Assembly: GCA_030539275.1 (NCBI GenBank) | Contig: JAUNSK010000007.1 | Location: forward strand, 82,774 to 146,773 | Source: Oscillospiraceae bacterium | GTDB lineage: Bacteria; Bacillota; Clostridia; Oscillospirales; Ruminococcaceae | Direction of reading: 5' to 3' | DNA length: 64,000 bases | In this document: positions 1-8,424 of the stretch, one piece after another | How the letters are laid out: each line of letters begins with the position of its first letter | Position numbering within the stretch: the first letter of the stretch is position 1 | Program-made: the position numbers and the translations under genes | The notes under the pieces: model-generated | The model's input: only the letters and a program-made list of their open reading frames with translations | Told to the model about the DNA's origin: nothing | The model's database searches: none

Positions 1-154
1 GAACTGTTATTCTTCCGTAGCTGTTTCTGCCTGAAGTATTCTTCAATGGTTCGAGCAGACTCTTCTCCGGAGCAACCTTTGACAACTGTGAATAATCCGT
101 GCATGTCATCTGACGACGTGACGGAGTAGTTGGTTTATATGACTTGATTGCCAT
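1..154 (-). CDS. rplB: 50S ribosomal protein L2, N-terminal part only
   Basis: Only the first 51 codons lie in the window; the rest runs off the left edge. The translation starts [17 protein letters not shown] and continues with the [14 protein letters not shown] stretch and a Gly-Arg-Asn segment, the standard L2 N-terminus. L2 binds 23S rRNA near the peptidyl transferase centre and is needed for subunit association. The ATG has a good AAGGAG site about seven bases upstream. It is the fifth gene of the S10 operon here (rpsJ-rplC-rplD-rplW-rplB), which is the order usual in bacteria. Identity is certain; truncation is due to the window edge, not to damage. Confidence 0.97.
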   Translation of the reverse strand, partial: MAIKSYKPTTPSRRQMTCTDYSQLSKVAPEKSLLEPLKNTSGRNSYGRITV

Positions 155-234
155 GATTTTCACTCCTTAAAATGCATGTTTTGCGGGAGCATTACTCCCA
201 TACAGGCCGAATTGCTTCAGCCGCTGAGCACGAA

Positions 235-528
235 TTAGATCATACCGTCAAAGAATTCTATTGTCTTTGAATCTTCTTTAAGTGTAACGATAGCCTTTTT
301 CCAGTCAGCTTTCTTACCAATTGAGCTGCCTACTCTCTTTGTACGTCCCTGGCAGTTCATTGTATTTACTTTAGCAACGCTTACGTCGAAAAGCTTTTCA
401 ACTGCGTTCTTAATTTCAATTTTGTTAGCGTTCTTATCAACCTTAAAAGTGTACTTTCCAGTCTGGAGAGCATCCATACTTCTTTCAGTGATAACCGGCT
501 TTAAAACGATATCCTGTGGTGTCTTCAT
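235..528 (-). CDS. rplW: 50S ribosomal protein L23
   Basis: A 97-residue protein of normal L23 length. It opens [18 protein letters not shown], where the KPVITE motif is diagnostic, and continues with the [19 protein letters not shown] region and a basic loop. L23 sits at the polypeptide exit tunnel and is the docking site for trigger factor (also encoded in this window, near 29 kb) and for SRP. Its start codon overlaps the stop of rplD by one base (TAATG), so translation of the two is probably coupled. It is co-transcribed in the S10 operon. Confidence 0.98.
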   Translation of the reverse strand: MKTPQDIVLKPVITERSMDALQTGKYTFKVDKNANKIEIKNAVEKLFDVSVAKVNTMNCQGRTKRVGSSIGKKADWKKAIVTLKEDSKTIEFFDGMI

Positions 529-1151
529 TATGCGTACACCTCCTCGATCTTAGCAACTGCATCCTGAACAACTATGAACTTATCATAGTTTAATATATCA
601 TAAACATTCAGTGTATTAACAAGTGCTGTCTTGATGCCCGGAATATTAGCTGCACTCTTGATTATCATCTGATTAACCTCAGGCATAACTATAAGTGCCT
701 TGCCTTCAACCTTAAGAGCATTCAGCATATTAACAACTGTCTTTGTCTTGAATTCATTCATCTTGATTGAATCAAGAACAATAATGTTCTGTTCCTGTAA
801 TTTAGATGACAGAGCAGATTTCATTGCAAGTCTTCTTACCTTTTTGTTAAGAGAATATCTGTAGTCTCTTGGCTTAGGACCAATAGCAACTCCACCGTGT
901 GTCCACTGAGGAGCACGTATAGAACCCTGTCTTGCATGACCTGTACCCTTCTGTCTCCATGGCTTTCTTCCGCCTCCGCGAACTTCAGTACGTGTCAAAG
1001 TTGACTGTGTACCCTGACGCTGATTTGCAAGATAGTTTACAACCATAGCATGCATAACAGCTTCATTCGGCTTAATTCCGAAAATAGCATCGGAAAGTTC
1101 AGTTTCTGCAACCTGTTTGCCATTCATATCAAATACTGAAACCTTAGACAT
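528..1151 (-). CDS. rplD: 50S ribosomal protein L4
   Basis: 207 residues, full length for bacterial L4. The basic internal loop containing [20 protein letters not shown] (about residues 58-78) is the conserved L4 extension that lines the exit tunnel. L4 also acts as the feedback repressor of the S10 operon in Escherichia coli; in Firmicutes regulation of this operon is different, and the leader seen here upstream of rpsJ is the likelier control point. Start ATG with a GGAGGAAG-type site. One-base overlap with rplW and an 18-bp gap to rplC. Confidence 0.98.
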   Translation of the reverse strand: MSKVSVFDMNGKQVAETELSDAIFGIKPNEAVMHAMVVNYLANQRQGTQSTLTRTEVRGGGRKPWRQKGTGHARQGSIRAPQWTHGGVAIGPKPRDYRYSLNKKVRRLAMKSALSSKLQEQNIIVLDSIKMNEFKTKTVVNMLNALKVEGKALIVMPEVNQMIIKSAANIPGIKTALVNTLNVYDILNYDKFIVVQDAVAKIEEVYA

Positions 1152-1169
1152 ATATGCTTCCTCCTTCCA

Positions 1170-1805
1170 TTAAGCCTTCTTGACACTGTCAACGATGCAA
1201 ACTACTCCGCCCTTAGGACCCGGAATAGCACCCTTGAGTGCAATAAGATTATTTTCTGCGTCAACCTTAACAACTTCAAGATTCTGAACTGTTACGCTCT
1301 CAGAACCCATATGTCCAGGAAGTGCCTTACCCTTGAAGATACGTGATGGTGAAGAACAAGCTCCCATAGAACCTGCATGTCTGTGTACAGGACCTGTACC
1401 ATGAGTTTCCTTAAGTCTTGAGTTATTGTTGCGCTTGATAGTACCCTGGAAGCCCTTACCTTTGCTTGTACCGCTTACATCAACGATGTCGCCGGCAGCA
1501 AATGTATCAGCCTTGAGTATATCGCCGATATTAACTGATTCGCAGTCATCAAGTCTGAATTCCTTCAGTGTCTTTTTGCATGCTACATCAGCCTTTTTAA
1601 AGTGACCCTGCATTGGCTTGTTTACTCTGTTGAGTTTAACGTCGCCGAAACCAAGCTGTACTGAAGCATAACCGTCGTTTTCAACTGTTTTCTTCTGTAC
1701 TACTACGCAAGGACCAGCCTCAATTACTGTTACAGGAATAACTTTACCTGTTTCATCGAAAATCTGTGTCATACCGATTTTCTTGCCTATTAAACTTTTC
1801 TGCAT
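1170..1805 (-). CDS. rplC: 50S ribosomal protein L3
   Basis: 211 residues, standard length. The N-terminus [20 protein letters not shown] and the central loop with [12 protein letters not shown] and [18 protein letters not shown] are hallmark L3 sequence. L3 binds near the 3' end of 23S rRNA and its central extension reaches the peptidyl transferase centre. It is preceded by a TAGGAGG ribosome binding site and follows rpsJ by about 60 bp in the S10 operon. Nothing unusual is seen. Confidence 0.98.
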   Translation of the reverse strand: MQKSLIGKKIGMTQIFDETGKVIPVTVIEAGPCVVVQKKTVENDGYASVQLGFGDVKLNRVNKPMQGHFKKADVACKKTLKEFRLDDCESVNIGDILKADTFAAGDIVDVSGTSKGKGFQGTIKRNNNSRLKETHGTGPVHRHAGSMGACSSPSRIFKGKALPGHMGSESVTVQNLEVVKVDAENNLIALKGAIPGPKGGVVCIVDSVKKA

Positions 1806-1864
1806 TTTTAATTCCTCCTAAGTTATTGGTTGATTAAATCAACTTGACTCGGTGTAATTCGAAA

Positions 1865-2179
1865 TTATTTTTCAACCATTTCGATCAGTACACCAGCTGG
1901 AATTTCGAGACCGCTGAGAGTTTCCATTGTCTTGCTTGTTGGTCTGATAATATCAATAAGTCTCTTGTGTGTTCTAAGTTCGAACTGCTCACGGCTGTCC
2001 TTGTACTTATGAACTGCACGAAGAATTGTAACTATTTCCTTATCAGTCGGCAACGGGATAGGACCTGAAACTCTGGCACCGCTGCGCTTAGCTGCTTCAA
2101 TTATCTTTGCTGCTGCAGCGTCAACTACTGCGTGCTCATAACCTTTGATCTTGATTCTGATTTTTTCTTTTCCTGCCAT
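1865..2179 (-). CDS. rpsJ: 30S ribosomal protein S10
   Basis: The start is placed at the ATG ending at 2179, giving 104 residues beginning [20 protein letters not shown]. This is preceded by AAGGAGGCGAAAGAAG; an in-frame upstream ATG at 2230 would add 17 residues that do not match S10 and lacks a ribosome binding site. Internal motifs [14 protein letters not shown] and [18 protein letters not shown] are classic S10. S10 is a 30S head protein and, as NusE, part of antitermination complexes with NusB. It is the first gene of the operon and is separated from its promoter by a long leader. Confidence 0.97.
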   Translation of the reverse strand: MAGKEKIRIKIKGYEHAVVDAAAAKIIEAAKRSGARVSGPIPLPTDKEIVTILRAVHKYKDSREQFELRTHKRLIDIIRPTSKTMETLSGLEIPAGVLIEMVEK

Positions 2180-2489
2180 CTTCTTTCGCCTCCTTAATGG
2201 TGATAATGGGGGCGCTATGATTCGTAACACTTAGCCGTGTGTATCCTTATGTGTAAAACTAAAAAAAGCTTGAAAAAATTTTGTTTTTTCCAAGCTGGTA
2301 ATAGTAAGATACATAAACAAGCGCACTTGAGGCATAAGTACATAATTATACATATACTTCTAAGCACACACAGTGTCCGTTATTACAATCGCCCGGTTTA
2401 AAATCGGACATACTCCACAAAAATTCCCTGACATACCGCCAGCAACCTTTTGTCTCAACGCATATCATTTGCGGTCTTTTCACAACCGC
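2180..2489 (-). promoter_or_regulatory. Structured 5' leader of the S10 operon, candidate attenuator
   Basis: About 310 nt separate the predicted transcription start from rpsJ. On the minus strand the leader has a small hairpin near its 5' end (GCGGT/ACCGC), a GTCCG/CGGAC pairing (2405-2409 with 2375-2379), and a strong intrinsic terminator about 80 nt before the start codon (2261-2296). A terminator between promoter and first gene is the layout of transcription attenuation. A 'ribosomal S10 leader' in Clostridia has been predicted by comparative genomics by others; whether this sequence matches that family has not been tested here. Confidence 0.6.
2261..2296 (-). terminator. Intrinsic terminator inside the rpsJ leader
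   Basis: Minus-strand stem AGCTTGGAAAAAA pairs with TTTTTTCAAGCT around a short loop and is followed by a run of seven T. Because it lies upstream of rpsJ and downstream of the promoter, it should end part of the transcripts before the S10 operon. On the plus strand no T-run follows the stem. Confidence 0.75.
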
Positions 2490-2495
2490 TTGTTC

Positions 2496-2524
2496 ATTAT
2501 AGCATAATGCAAGAATTTTTACAA
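2496..2524 (-). promoter_or_regulatory. Sigma-A-type promoter of the S10 operon
   Basis: Minus-strand TTGTAA, a 17-bp spacer, then a perfect TATAAT. It lies immediately after the CPBP gene with no clear terminator between, so some read-through from that operon is possible. Confidence 0.8.
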
Positions 2525-2567
2525 GGTTTTTTGTTGAAAATCAATTGTAAACTTTTTATGAACGTAT

Positions 2568-3608
2568 TTATATATACAATATTCCCGATGCATTGATTAT
2601 TGTCACTGCAATATACACTAAAAGTGTAATAATTGTTACCGGCGATCTGAATAACGCTGCTGCTTTCTGTCCTTTTGTAAGCTCAGGACATTCATTTTCT
2701 AATCTGAAGCTTTCCCGGTGACAGCATAACTCTATGATAAATAAAATGATTCCTGTTAGTATGAGACCATATATCAATATAATGTATCCGAAAAGTGTGA
2801 GAATATCAAACAATCCGGAACTTGTTATTTTTTCATACATTTCATCGTAAGTCAGTGTATCTGAAATACCTGCGTTGCTGTATACGACCATTCCAAATGC
2901 ACCAAGTATATTGCAGAAAAAGTGCATCAGCATCGGAACGACAATTGATTTTGTTTTTACACACAGGTAGCATAATATGATTCCTCCGGCACACGCATAA
3001 AAAATCTGCTGATAGTTTCTGTGCATAAGTCCGAACAGTACTCCTGATATAACTATTGTAAACCACGGACCAAAACGGTGAAAATTTTTATATACTGCTC
3101 CTCTGCACATAAGTTCTTCAAAAACCGGTGCATATATGACCATTACGAAAAAAGATACTGCAATCTCTGCCTTTGAACCAAATGTTCCGATATTCGGTTC
3201 AAAGAAGTCTTTTCCTGTAACAGTCTGAATAACTGTAAATAATACATTCATTATGAGGTTTACTGTCTGCATCAGAGCAAATCCGATAATTATCCATTTG
3301 AAAGCAAATCCTGCACTGCACTCCGGTTTTCTGTACAGAGAACGAATTTTAAAATCACTGCCGCGGTTTGAGAAAGCAACACATACAGGTATAATAAGAA
3401 GATACTGAACTGAATACACAATGAGAGTAGTGAGTGCAGCTGCTGTTGATGACGCAGCAGACTCAAATACTTTTGAACAAATCAGATCAGTAAGTCCTCC
3501 GAGTGCAAAAGCAAAAAGAACAAAAAGCAGCATCATTGCAGACACCCTCGTCGATGAGGCTGTTATCTCAGCGCTTATTGATTTCTTATTTTCATTAAAT
3601 TCATCCAT
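2568..3608 (-). CDS. CPBP family intramembrane metalloprotease (Abi/CAAX-type)
   Basis: 346 residues with about eight hydrophobic segments. It carries the three conserved blocks of the CPBP (formerly CAAX/Abi) family: EELMCRG (the EExxxR motif), FGLMH (FxxxH), and HFFCN late in the domain. These residues coordinate metal inside the membrane. In eukaryotes the family trims prenylated proteins; most bacterial members have unknown substrates, some linked to bacteriocin immunity. The chosen ATG follows GGAGGAGAAGACA; its ATGGATGA overlaps the stop of the upstream permease gene by eight bases, implying translational coupling. A GTG at 3626 is less likely. The substrate cannot be deduced; no bacteriocin genes are adjacent. 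Confidence 0.85.
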   Translation of the reverse strand: MDEFNENKKSISAEITASSTRVSAMMLLFVLFAFALGGLTDLICSKVFESAASSTAAALTTLIVYSVQYLLIIPVCVAFSNRGSDFKIRSLYRKPECSAGFAFKWIIIGFALMQTVNLIMNVLFTVIQTVTGKDFFEPNIGTFGSKAEIAVSFFVMVIYAPVFEELMCRGAVYKNFHRFGPWFTIVISGVLFGLMHRNYQQIFYACAGGIILCYLCVKTKSIVVPMLMHFFCNILGAFGMVVYSNAGISDTLTYDEMYEKITSSGLFDILTLFGYIILIYGLILTGIILFIIELCCHRESFRLENECPELTKGQKAAALFRSPVTIITLLVYIAVTIINASGILYI

Positions 3609-4791
3609 TGTCTTCTCCTCCGTCACCCGTTTCTTCAGTTTTTTCTTTCAGTATCGTATACAGGACGGACATGAGAGGGATAGCGACAATCATGCCTATT
3701 ACACCCTTAAATCCTCCGCCGACTATTACAGCTACTGATACCCATAAAGCAGGCAGACCCATTGAGCTTCCTACTACCTTAGGATAAATAAGATTTGATT
3801 CTATCTGCTGAAGTACTATTATAAATACGACAAACCATATCGCATCCTTTGGATTCGTAAGAAGAAGTATAAATGCACATGGTATAGTTCCGATGATCGG
3901 CCCGAAGATAGGTATCATATTAGTAACACCAATTATAGTACTTATAAGTACAGCATAATCAAAGCCAAATATTTTCATTCCTATGAAACAGAGCATTCCG
4001 AGTATAAATGCCTCAGTGAGCTGTCCGCTGATAAAATCAGTAAACTTGTCGGAGACCAGAGCCATAGTCTTTGTCAGGCAATTATATATTTTCGGACTGC
4101 AGAATCTTCTTCCGAGTCTCCTGCCCTGATCCTTGATATGTTCCTTTTCTGCAAGTATATATGCTGAAAGTACAACGCCAAGAACAACATCAACTGTACC
4201 GCCAAAAAAGCTTGCCGTTACTCCGAAGGTCTTCTGGAGTATATTAGGTACATACTCTACAAGTCCGTAGATCTTGTTTTCTATATCGAGCGTCTCTATC
4301 CAGTCAATAACAGCAGGATTTTGCTTTGAATAATAGGTCTGCATCTTTTCTTCTATGTTTGTGTAGTAAAAATCAAAGTTTTCGATAAATCCGCTGATAC
4401 TTTCGACAAGCTGCGGAACTATTATCAGAACAAGAAGCCCGATTACAAGCAGGCAGCAGATATAAACACTCAGAAGTGCAAGTTTGAATGCGATCCGGCT
4501 CTTCCGGGGCAGCTGAGCCGGAAGAACACCATGATTGTTTCTTTTAATTCTCTCAAGCTTTCTGTTATAATATTTTTCATATCTTGCACTGTACAGTCTG
4601 TTGATCATCCCAAGCGGCTTTCTGAGTGCAAATGCAATAAAAAAGCCTATCATTACAGGTCTGAATACATCGATCGCTTTACCGGCAAATTCCATAAGAT
4701 TATCATACTTGATAAAAACAAATGCAAATGCAACAAGAATTGCTCCGGCAAAAATAAATGATCTGACCCTTTTATCCTCAAGATACTTCAT
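3601..4791 (-). CDS. AI-2E family permease
   Basis: 396 residues with several transmembrane segments, including a hydrophobic N-terminal pair, a central segment with the soluble part rich in charged residues, and the conserved C-terminal block IIGVTNMIPIFGPIIGTIP followed by QQIESNLIYPKVVG, typical of the AI-2E (PF01594) family. Members include TqsA (AI-2 export), YtvI and Na+/H+ antiporters, so substrate cannot be assigned from sequence. Start ATG has AAGGAGATGAGACATA in front. It is the promoter-proximal gene of a two-gene unit with the CPBP protease, whose start overlaps its stop by eight bases. Confidence 0.88.
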   Translation of the reverse strand: MKYLEDKRVRSFIFAGAILVAFAFVFIKYDNLMEFAGKAIDVFRPVMIGFFIAFALRKPLGMINRLYSARYEKYYNRKLERIKRNNHGVLPAQLPRKSRIAFKLALLSVYICCLLVIGLLVLIIVPQLVESISGFIENFDFYYTNIEEKMQTYYSKQNPAVIDWIETLDIENKIYGLVEYVPNILQKTFGVTASFFGGTVDVVLGVVLSAYILAEKEHIKDQGRRLGRRFCSPKIYNCLTKTMALVSDKFTDFISGQLTEAFILGMLCFIGMKIFGFDYAVLISTIIGVTNMIPIFGPIIGTIPCAFILLLTNPKDAIWFVVFIIVLQQIESNLIYPKVVGSSMGLPALWVSVAVIVGGGFKGVIGMIVAIPLMSVLYTILKEKTEETGDGGEDNG

Positions 4792-4825
4792 TATGTCTCA
4801 TCTCCTTGTTACAGTTATTAGTAGT

Positions 4826-4854
4826 ATTATACCATTAACAATTTTATTTTACAA
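4826..4854 (-). promoter_or_regulatory. Promoter of the AI-2E permease / CPBP protease pair
   Basis: Minus-strand TTGTAA, 17-bp spacer, TATAAT, ending about 35 bp before the permease ATG. Confidence 0.8.
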
Positions 4855-4865
4855 CCGCAAAAATA

Positions 4866-4891
4866 AAAAGCAGGTCGCAAAACCTGCTTTT
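4866..4891 (-). terminator. Intrinsic terminator after the AraC-type gene
   Basis: Stem AAAAGCAGGT / ACCTGCTTTT with a six-base loop; on the minus strand it is followed by TATTTTT. It separates the nadB-nadC-regulator unit from the next promoter, which partly abuts it. Confidence 0.85.
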
Positions 4892-4915
4892 AAACAATTT
4901 ATTTACATTTAAAAT

Positions 4916-5821
4916 TCAATTCAGATCATCATCTGTCTGAAGTTCGATGTCCTTTTCAAGCCATGATTTTCTGTATTTGTACGGAGTTGTCTGTTCAATC
5001 GCTTTAAACTGCTTGTTAAAGTAACATGTATCATAAAATCCGCAGGCAAGTGATATTTCTTCAAGCGTCTTGTCAGAATACTTAAGAAGCCACTTGGCAT
5101 TGCCTATTCTTTTCTGCATTATATACTTTGCTATTGTTATTCCATAAGCTTTCTTAAATTCCTTGGTAAGATGAAATTTGCTTATGCTGAACTTTTCACA
5201 AATCGTTTCAAGATAAATATCACTTGTATAGTTTCTGTTGATATATCTCCTTACCTCTGCAAGCTTTCTGACTATCTGTGATGTATAAACAGTATCTGTC
5301 TTCTTGAACGTCATTAATAGTGTCAGAAGCTCAACGATCAGCTTTGATGAGCGGACTTCTGTCGAGGCATCGTGACGTGTGTTTATTTCGATAAGCTGTC
5401 TTACCAGATCTTCAAACGGATCAATCAGCTCAGGATGAATAACATTTATGTATGCATTGACAAAGTACTCATAGTGACCTCTTGCAGTAGGTCCGTTAAA
5501 GTGAAGCCACAGAAGCTTCCACGGATCACTGAGACTGCTCTTGTAGGAATGCGGTTTCAGACAATCAATAAAGAAGCAGCAGCCTTTGGTAAGAGTATAT
5601 GTCCTGTTATTATAGACAAGTTCGCCCTTTCCATCTAGTACTATTACAAATAAAAATGAATCAAGATTATCACGTATAGTATTATAAGGCTTGATTACAT
5701 CCAGATATCCAACCTCCTGAACATAAAAAAATGTATCTTTTACAGAAGCACTGACTGTACACATTATCCTGTATGAGTCACTTGTATAATTACTTTTAAA
5801 ACTGTCAAATAAACTATCCAT
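4916..5821 (-). CDS. AraC/XylS family transcriptional regulator
   Basis: About 301 residues. The N-terminal half has a cupin-like ligand-binding fold typical of AraC proteins (DGKGELVYNNRTYTLTKG, then CLKPHSYKS). The C-terminal ~100 residues form the double helix-turn-helix: LETICEKFSISKFHLTKEFK then EEISLACGFYDTCYFNKQFK and TPYKYR. The ligand is probably a small sugar or metabolite but is not identifiable. The ATG at 5821 lies about ten bases after AGGA; a GTG three codons upstream is possible. It follows nadC by 32 bp with no terminator between, so it may be co-transcribed with nadB-nadC, but a role in NAD control is only a positional guess. Confidence 0.9.
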   Translation of the reverse strand: MDSLFDSFKSNYTSDSYRIMCTVSASVKDTFFYVQEVGYLDVIKPYNTIRDNLDSFLFVIVLDGKGELVYNNRTYTLTKGCCFFIDCLKPHSYKSSLSDPWKLLWLHFNGPTARGHYEYFVNAYINVIHPELIDPFEDLVRQLIEINTRHDASTEVRSSKLIVELLTLLMTFKKTDTVYTSQIVRKLAEVRRYINRNYTSDIYLETICEKFSISKFHLTKEFKKAYGITIAKYIMQKRIGNAKWLLKYSDKTLEEISLACGFYDTCYFNKQFKAIEQTTPYKYRKSWLEKDIELQTDDDLN

Positions 5822-5853
5822 ACTGTTCACTTCCTAACTGTTAATTTGAAAAT

Positions 5854-6699
5854 CTATCTCTGTGCTGCTATTTTCATTGAAATATCAAAGCATTTCACTG
5901 AATGAGTAAGTGCACCAAGTGAGATGATATTGACTCCTGTCTGAGCGATTTCACGGATATTTTCTGCTGTAACATTGCCTGATGCTTCAAGAAGAGCACG
6001 GCCGTCTGTTATTTTTACAGCCTCGGCCATTTCACTGCAGCTCATGTTGTCGAGCATTATTACATCAGCCGAGCAGTCAAGTGCCTCTTTTAGTTCATCA
6101 AGATTTCTTACCTCTACTTCGATCTTTACCATGTGTCCGATCTTTTTTCTGAGTGCATTCACAGCCGGACCTATTCCGCCGTATGCATCTATATGATTAT
6201 CCTTGAGCATTGCACCGTCTGACAGATTGAAACGGTGATTTCTGCCTCCGCCAACTGTAACTGCATATTTCTGCATAGCCCTGAGTCCAGGCAGTGTTTT
6301 TCTTGTATCGGTTATCATGGCGTCAGTGCCCTCTGTAAGCTTTACACATCTGTTTGTTGCCGTAGCTATTCCTGACATATGCTGAAGAATGTTAAGCGCA
6401 GTTCTTTCTCCCTTCAGAAGTGTTCTGGTTGAGCCGTTCATTACTGCAATGATATCACCCTTTTTAACAGGTTCTCCGTCATTTATCCTTATCTCAAAAC
6501 TTACATCCGCTCCGACGATCTCAAAAACTCTCTTTGCTATTTCGATTCCGCAAAGTATTCCGTCATCCTTTGCCACATAATAAGCACTGCTTGTGTGTCC
6601 GTCCGGGATAAGATTATCTGTTGTTACATCAGTATAATTTATATCCTCATTCAGAGCAGTCCCTATAATATTGTCAATGTATAACTGTGTTAGCTTCAT
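5854..6699 (-). CDS. nadC: Nicotinate-nucleotide pyrophosphorylase (quinolinate phosphoribosyltransferase)
   Basis: 281 residues, the usual length. It converts quinolinate and PRPP to nicotinate mononucleotide, the third step of de novo NAD synthesis. Visible signatures: EDINYTDVTTD near the N-terminus, LNILQHMSGIAT, TRKTLPGLR, KYAVTVGGGRNHR, LKDNHI, EVEVRNL, and EASGNVTAENI plus ISLGALTHS at the end. The start has a GGGAG site seven bases upstream. It follows nadB by 23 bp. nadA (quinolinate synthase) is not in the window, so it must be elsewhere if the pathway is complete. Confidence 0.96.
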   Translation of the reverse strand: MKLTQLYIDNIIGTALNEDINYTDVTTDNLIPDGHTSSAYYVAKDDGILCGIEIAKRVFEIVGADVSFEIRINDGEPVKKGDIIAVMNGSTRTLLKGERTALNILQHMSGIATATNRCVKLTEGTDAMITDTRKTLPGLRAMQKYAVTVGGGRNHRFNLSDGAMLKDNHIDAYGGIGPAVNALRKKIGHMVKIEVEVRNLDELKEALDCSADVIMLDNMSCSEMAEAVKITDGRALLEASGNVTAENIREIAQTGVNIISLGALTHSVKCFDISMKIAAQR

Positions 6700-6722
6700 T
6701 TGTAAACTCCCTTATCTTTTTA

Positions 6723-8177
6723 TCAGATTACTTCCTTAAGAACAAGATATGCTACTGTAACAAGTGAACGTGCTTCTATATAATTGGCGTCTATATGGTA
6801 ACTCTGTGTGCTGAGCATTTTTTTCAGCTCCTTGATACGCTCAAAGCCCTCAACAGCAGCTGCCTTGTCAGGTATTACAAAGTATGCCTGCTGCATGATG
6901 TGTCTTACCTCAGTTCTTATACCGCTCGGGATATGTTCTGCCTGGGTGTTGACCGGAAAATCATATGTATCAAACTTATCAGGACAGCTTTGTGAATCCT
7001 TTGCAATATTGTTTGCCGCCTGTCTTGAAAATACCAGCGCCTCGAGCAGTGAATTGCTTGCAAGTCTGTTATTGCCGTGCACTCCTGTATGTGAACACTC
7101 TCCGACGGCATATAATCCCTTTATCTTTGTCTGCGCATTGCAGTCAACATTGATGCCGCCCATAAGATAATGCTGACATGGAAATATCGGTACTCTGTCT
7201 TTTGTCAGGTCATAGCCCTGATCAAGAAGATTTTTATATATCATCGGAAATCTGTTCCTAAGGAATTCAGGATCCTTATGTGAGATATCCAGATAAAATT
7301 CGGTTGAATTCTGTTTTCTGCTCTCAAGAATAATTGCATGTGAAACAACATCACGCGGTGCAAGCTCAAGCCTGTCATCATAATTATGCATAAATCTCTC
7401 ACCCTTGCAGTTGAGAAGATATGCTCCCTCTCCGCGGACTGCCTCTGAAATAAGGAAACATTCTCTTGTGTGTCTGTTATTGAATGCGGTAGGATGAAAC
7501 TGAACGAAACTTAAGTTCTTGATATCCGCACCAAGCTCATATGCCATTGCTATTCCGTCTCCGGTTGCTATAGCTGAGTTTGTAGTGTACTCATATACTC
7601 TTCCGATTCCTCCTGTACCCAGAATAAGAAAATGTGAATTGAAAGTCTGGTTTGACTCATCCTCAAGCTGGATATTAAGAGAAAAACCAGTTGATGTCTT
7701 CTTGATATCACACATAAGAGCATTTTCAAGGATAGTAACATTTTTAAGCTGTTTTACTTTTTCAAGCAGCTTGGTTACTACCTCAAAGCCGGTTGCATCC
7801 TTGTGATGAAAAATACGGTGTCTGCAGTGTCCTCCTTCAAGAGTTCTGTGAAGTGTTCCATCAGGATTTCTGTCAAAATCTACGCCGAGCTTCATAATAT
7901 TTGAGATATCATATGCAGCTTCGCTTACAAGGATATGAAGTGTTTCATTATTGTTCTTGAATCCGCCTGCTATTAACGTATCATTCTGATGAAGCTGAAT
8001 ATTGTCATTTGGCGAATCATATACACCTGCAATGCCCCCCTGTGCCAGTGCCGAATTGCATAATGTAAGATTTCTTTTCGTCATTATCAGCACATTCAGG
8101 TTTTCCGGCAGATTGATAGCGGCGTACAGACCGGAAACTCCGCTTCCAACAATGATCACGTCATAATTATTATTCAT
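6723..8177 (-). CDS. nadB: L-aspartate oxidase
   Basis: 484 residues. It oxidises L-aspartate to iminoaspartate, feeding quinolinate synthesis. The N-terminus has the FAD dinucleotide fold YDVIIVGSGVSGLYAA; further motifs are NSALAQGGIAGV, GGHCRHRIFHHKDATG, LGTGGIGRVY, FVQFHPTAF, SEAVRGEGAYL, DVVSHAI, HYLMGGI and GECSHTGVHGNNRLASNSLLE. The C-terminal helical region is shorter than in E. coli NadB (about 540 residues), ending soon after the IKELKKML helix; the start of that region remains, and the reading frame is open, so this is a short family variant rather than a broken gene. It heads the nadB-nadC unit. Confidence 0.95.
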   Translation of the reverse strand: MNNNYDVIIVGSGVSGLYAAINLPENLNVLIMTKRNLTLCNSALAQGGIAGVYDSPNDNIQLHQNDTLIAGGFKNNNETLHILVSEAAYDISNIMKLGVDFDRNPDGTLHRTLEGGHCRHRIFHHKDATGFEVVTKLLEKVKQLKNVTILENALMCDIKKTSTGFSLNIQLEDESNQTFNSHFLILGTGGIGRVYEYTTNSAIATGDGIAMAYELGADIKNLSFVQFHPTAFNNRHTRECFLISEAVRGEGAYLLNCKGERFMHNYDDRLELAPRDVVSHAIILESRKQNSTEFYLDISHKDPEFLRNRFPMIYKNLLDQGYDLTKDRVPIFPCQHYLMGGINVDCNAQTKIKGLYAVGECSHTGVHGNNRLASNSLLEALVFSRQAANNIAKDSQSCPDKFDTYDFPVNTQAEHIPSGIRTEVRHIMQQAYFVIPDKAAAVEGFERIKELKKMLSTQSYHIDANYIEARSLVTVAYLVLKEVI

Positions 8178-8258
8178 AACAATTCTTCTCTCCGTATATA
8201 TATGAAATTATTTTTACAACTCATCTCAGTCTAGTGATATATAAATTGTATCATTATA

Positions 8259-8286
8259 ATTATACCATAAAATTATTTTATTGCAA
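8259..8286 (-). promoter_or_regulatory. Probable promoter of nadB-nadC
   Basis: Minus-strand TTGCAA, 16-bp spacer, TATAAT, about 80 bp before nadB. I saw no convincing NiaR-type operator or riboswitch in the leader. Confidence 0.6.
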
Positions 8287-8349
8287 TTGCTTTTGAAAAT
8301 AAACAATTATTTAGTGCATATTATAAAATTATTTATAAAAAAGTCCACA

Positions 8350-8378
8350 TTGACAAATCATTTTACATGGTATAAAAT
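8350..8378 (+). promoter_or_regulatory. Promoter of the GH5 cellulase gene
   Basis: Plus-strand TTGACA, 17-bp spacer, TAAAAT, followed by an AT-rich leader of about 45 bp to the start codon. Confidence 0.7.
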
Positions 8379-8424
8379 TATAAAGTAAATTAACATATAT
8401 TATATGTATAAAGGAGTTATCTGT

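Noticed and set aside
5854-8177. nadB-nadC plus AraC gene as a dedicated NAD regulon
   Set aside because: AraC-type proteins usually respond to carbohydrates and no operator is visible; spacing alone is not enough to claim a role in NAD control.
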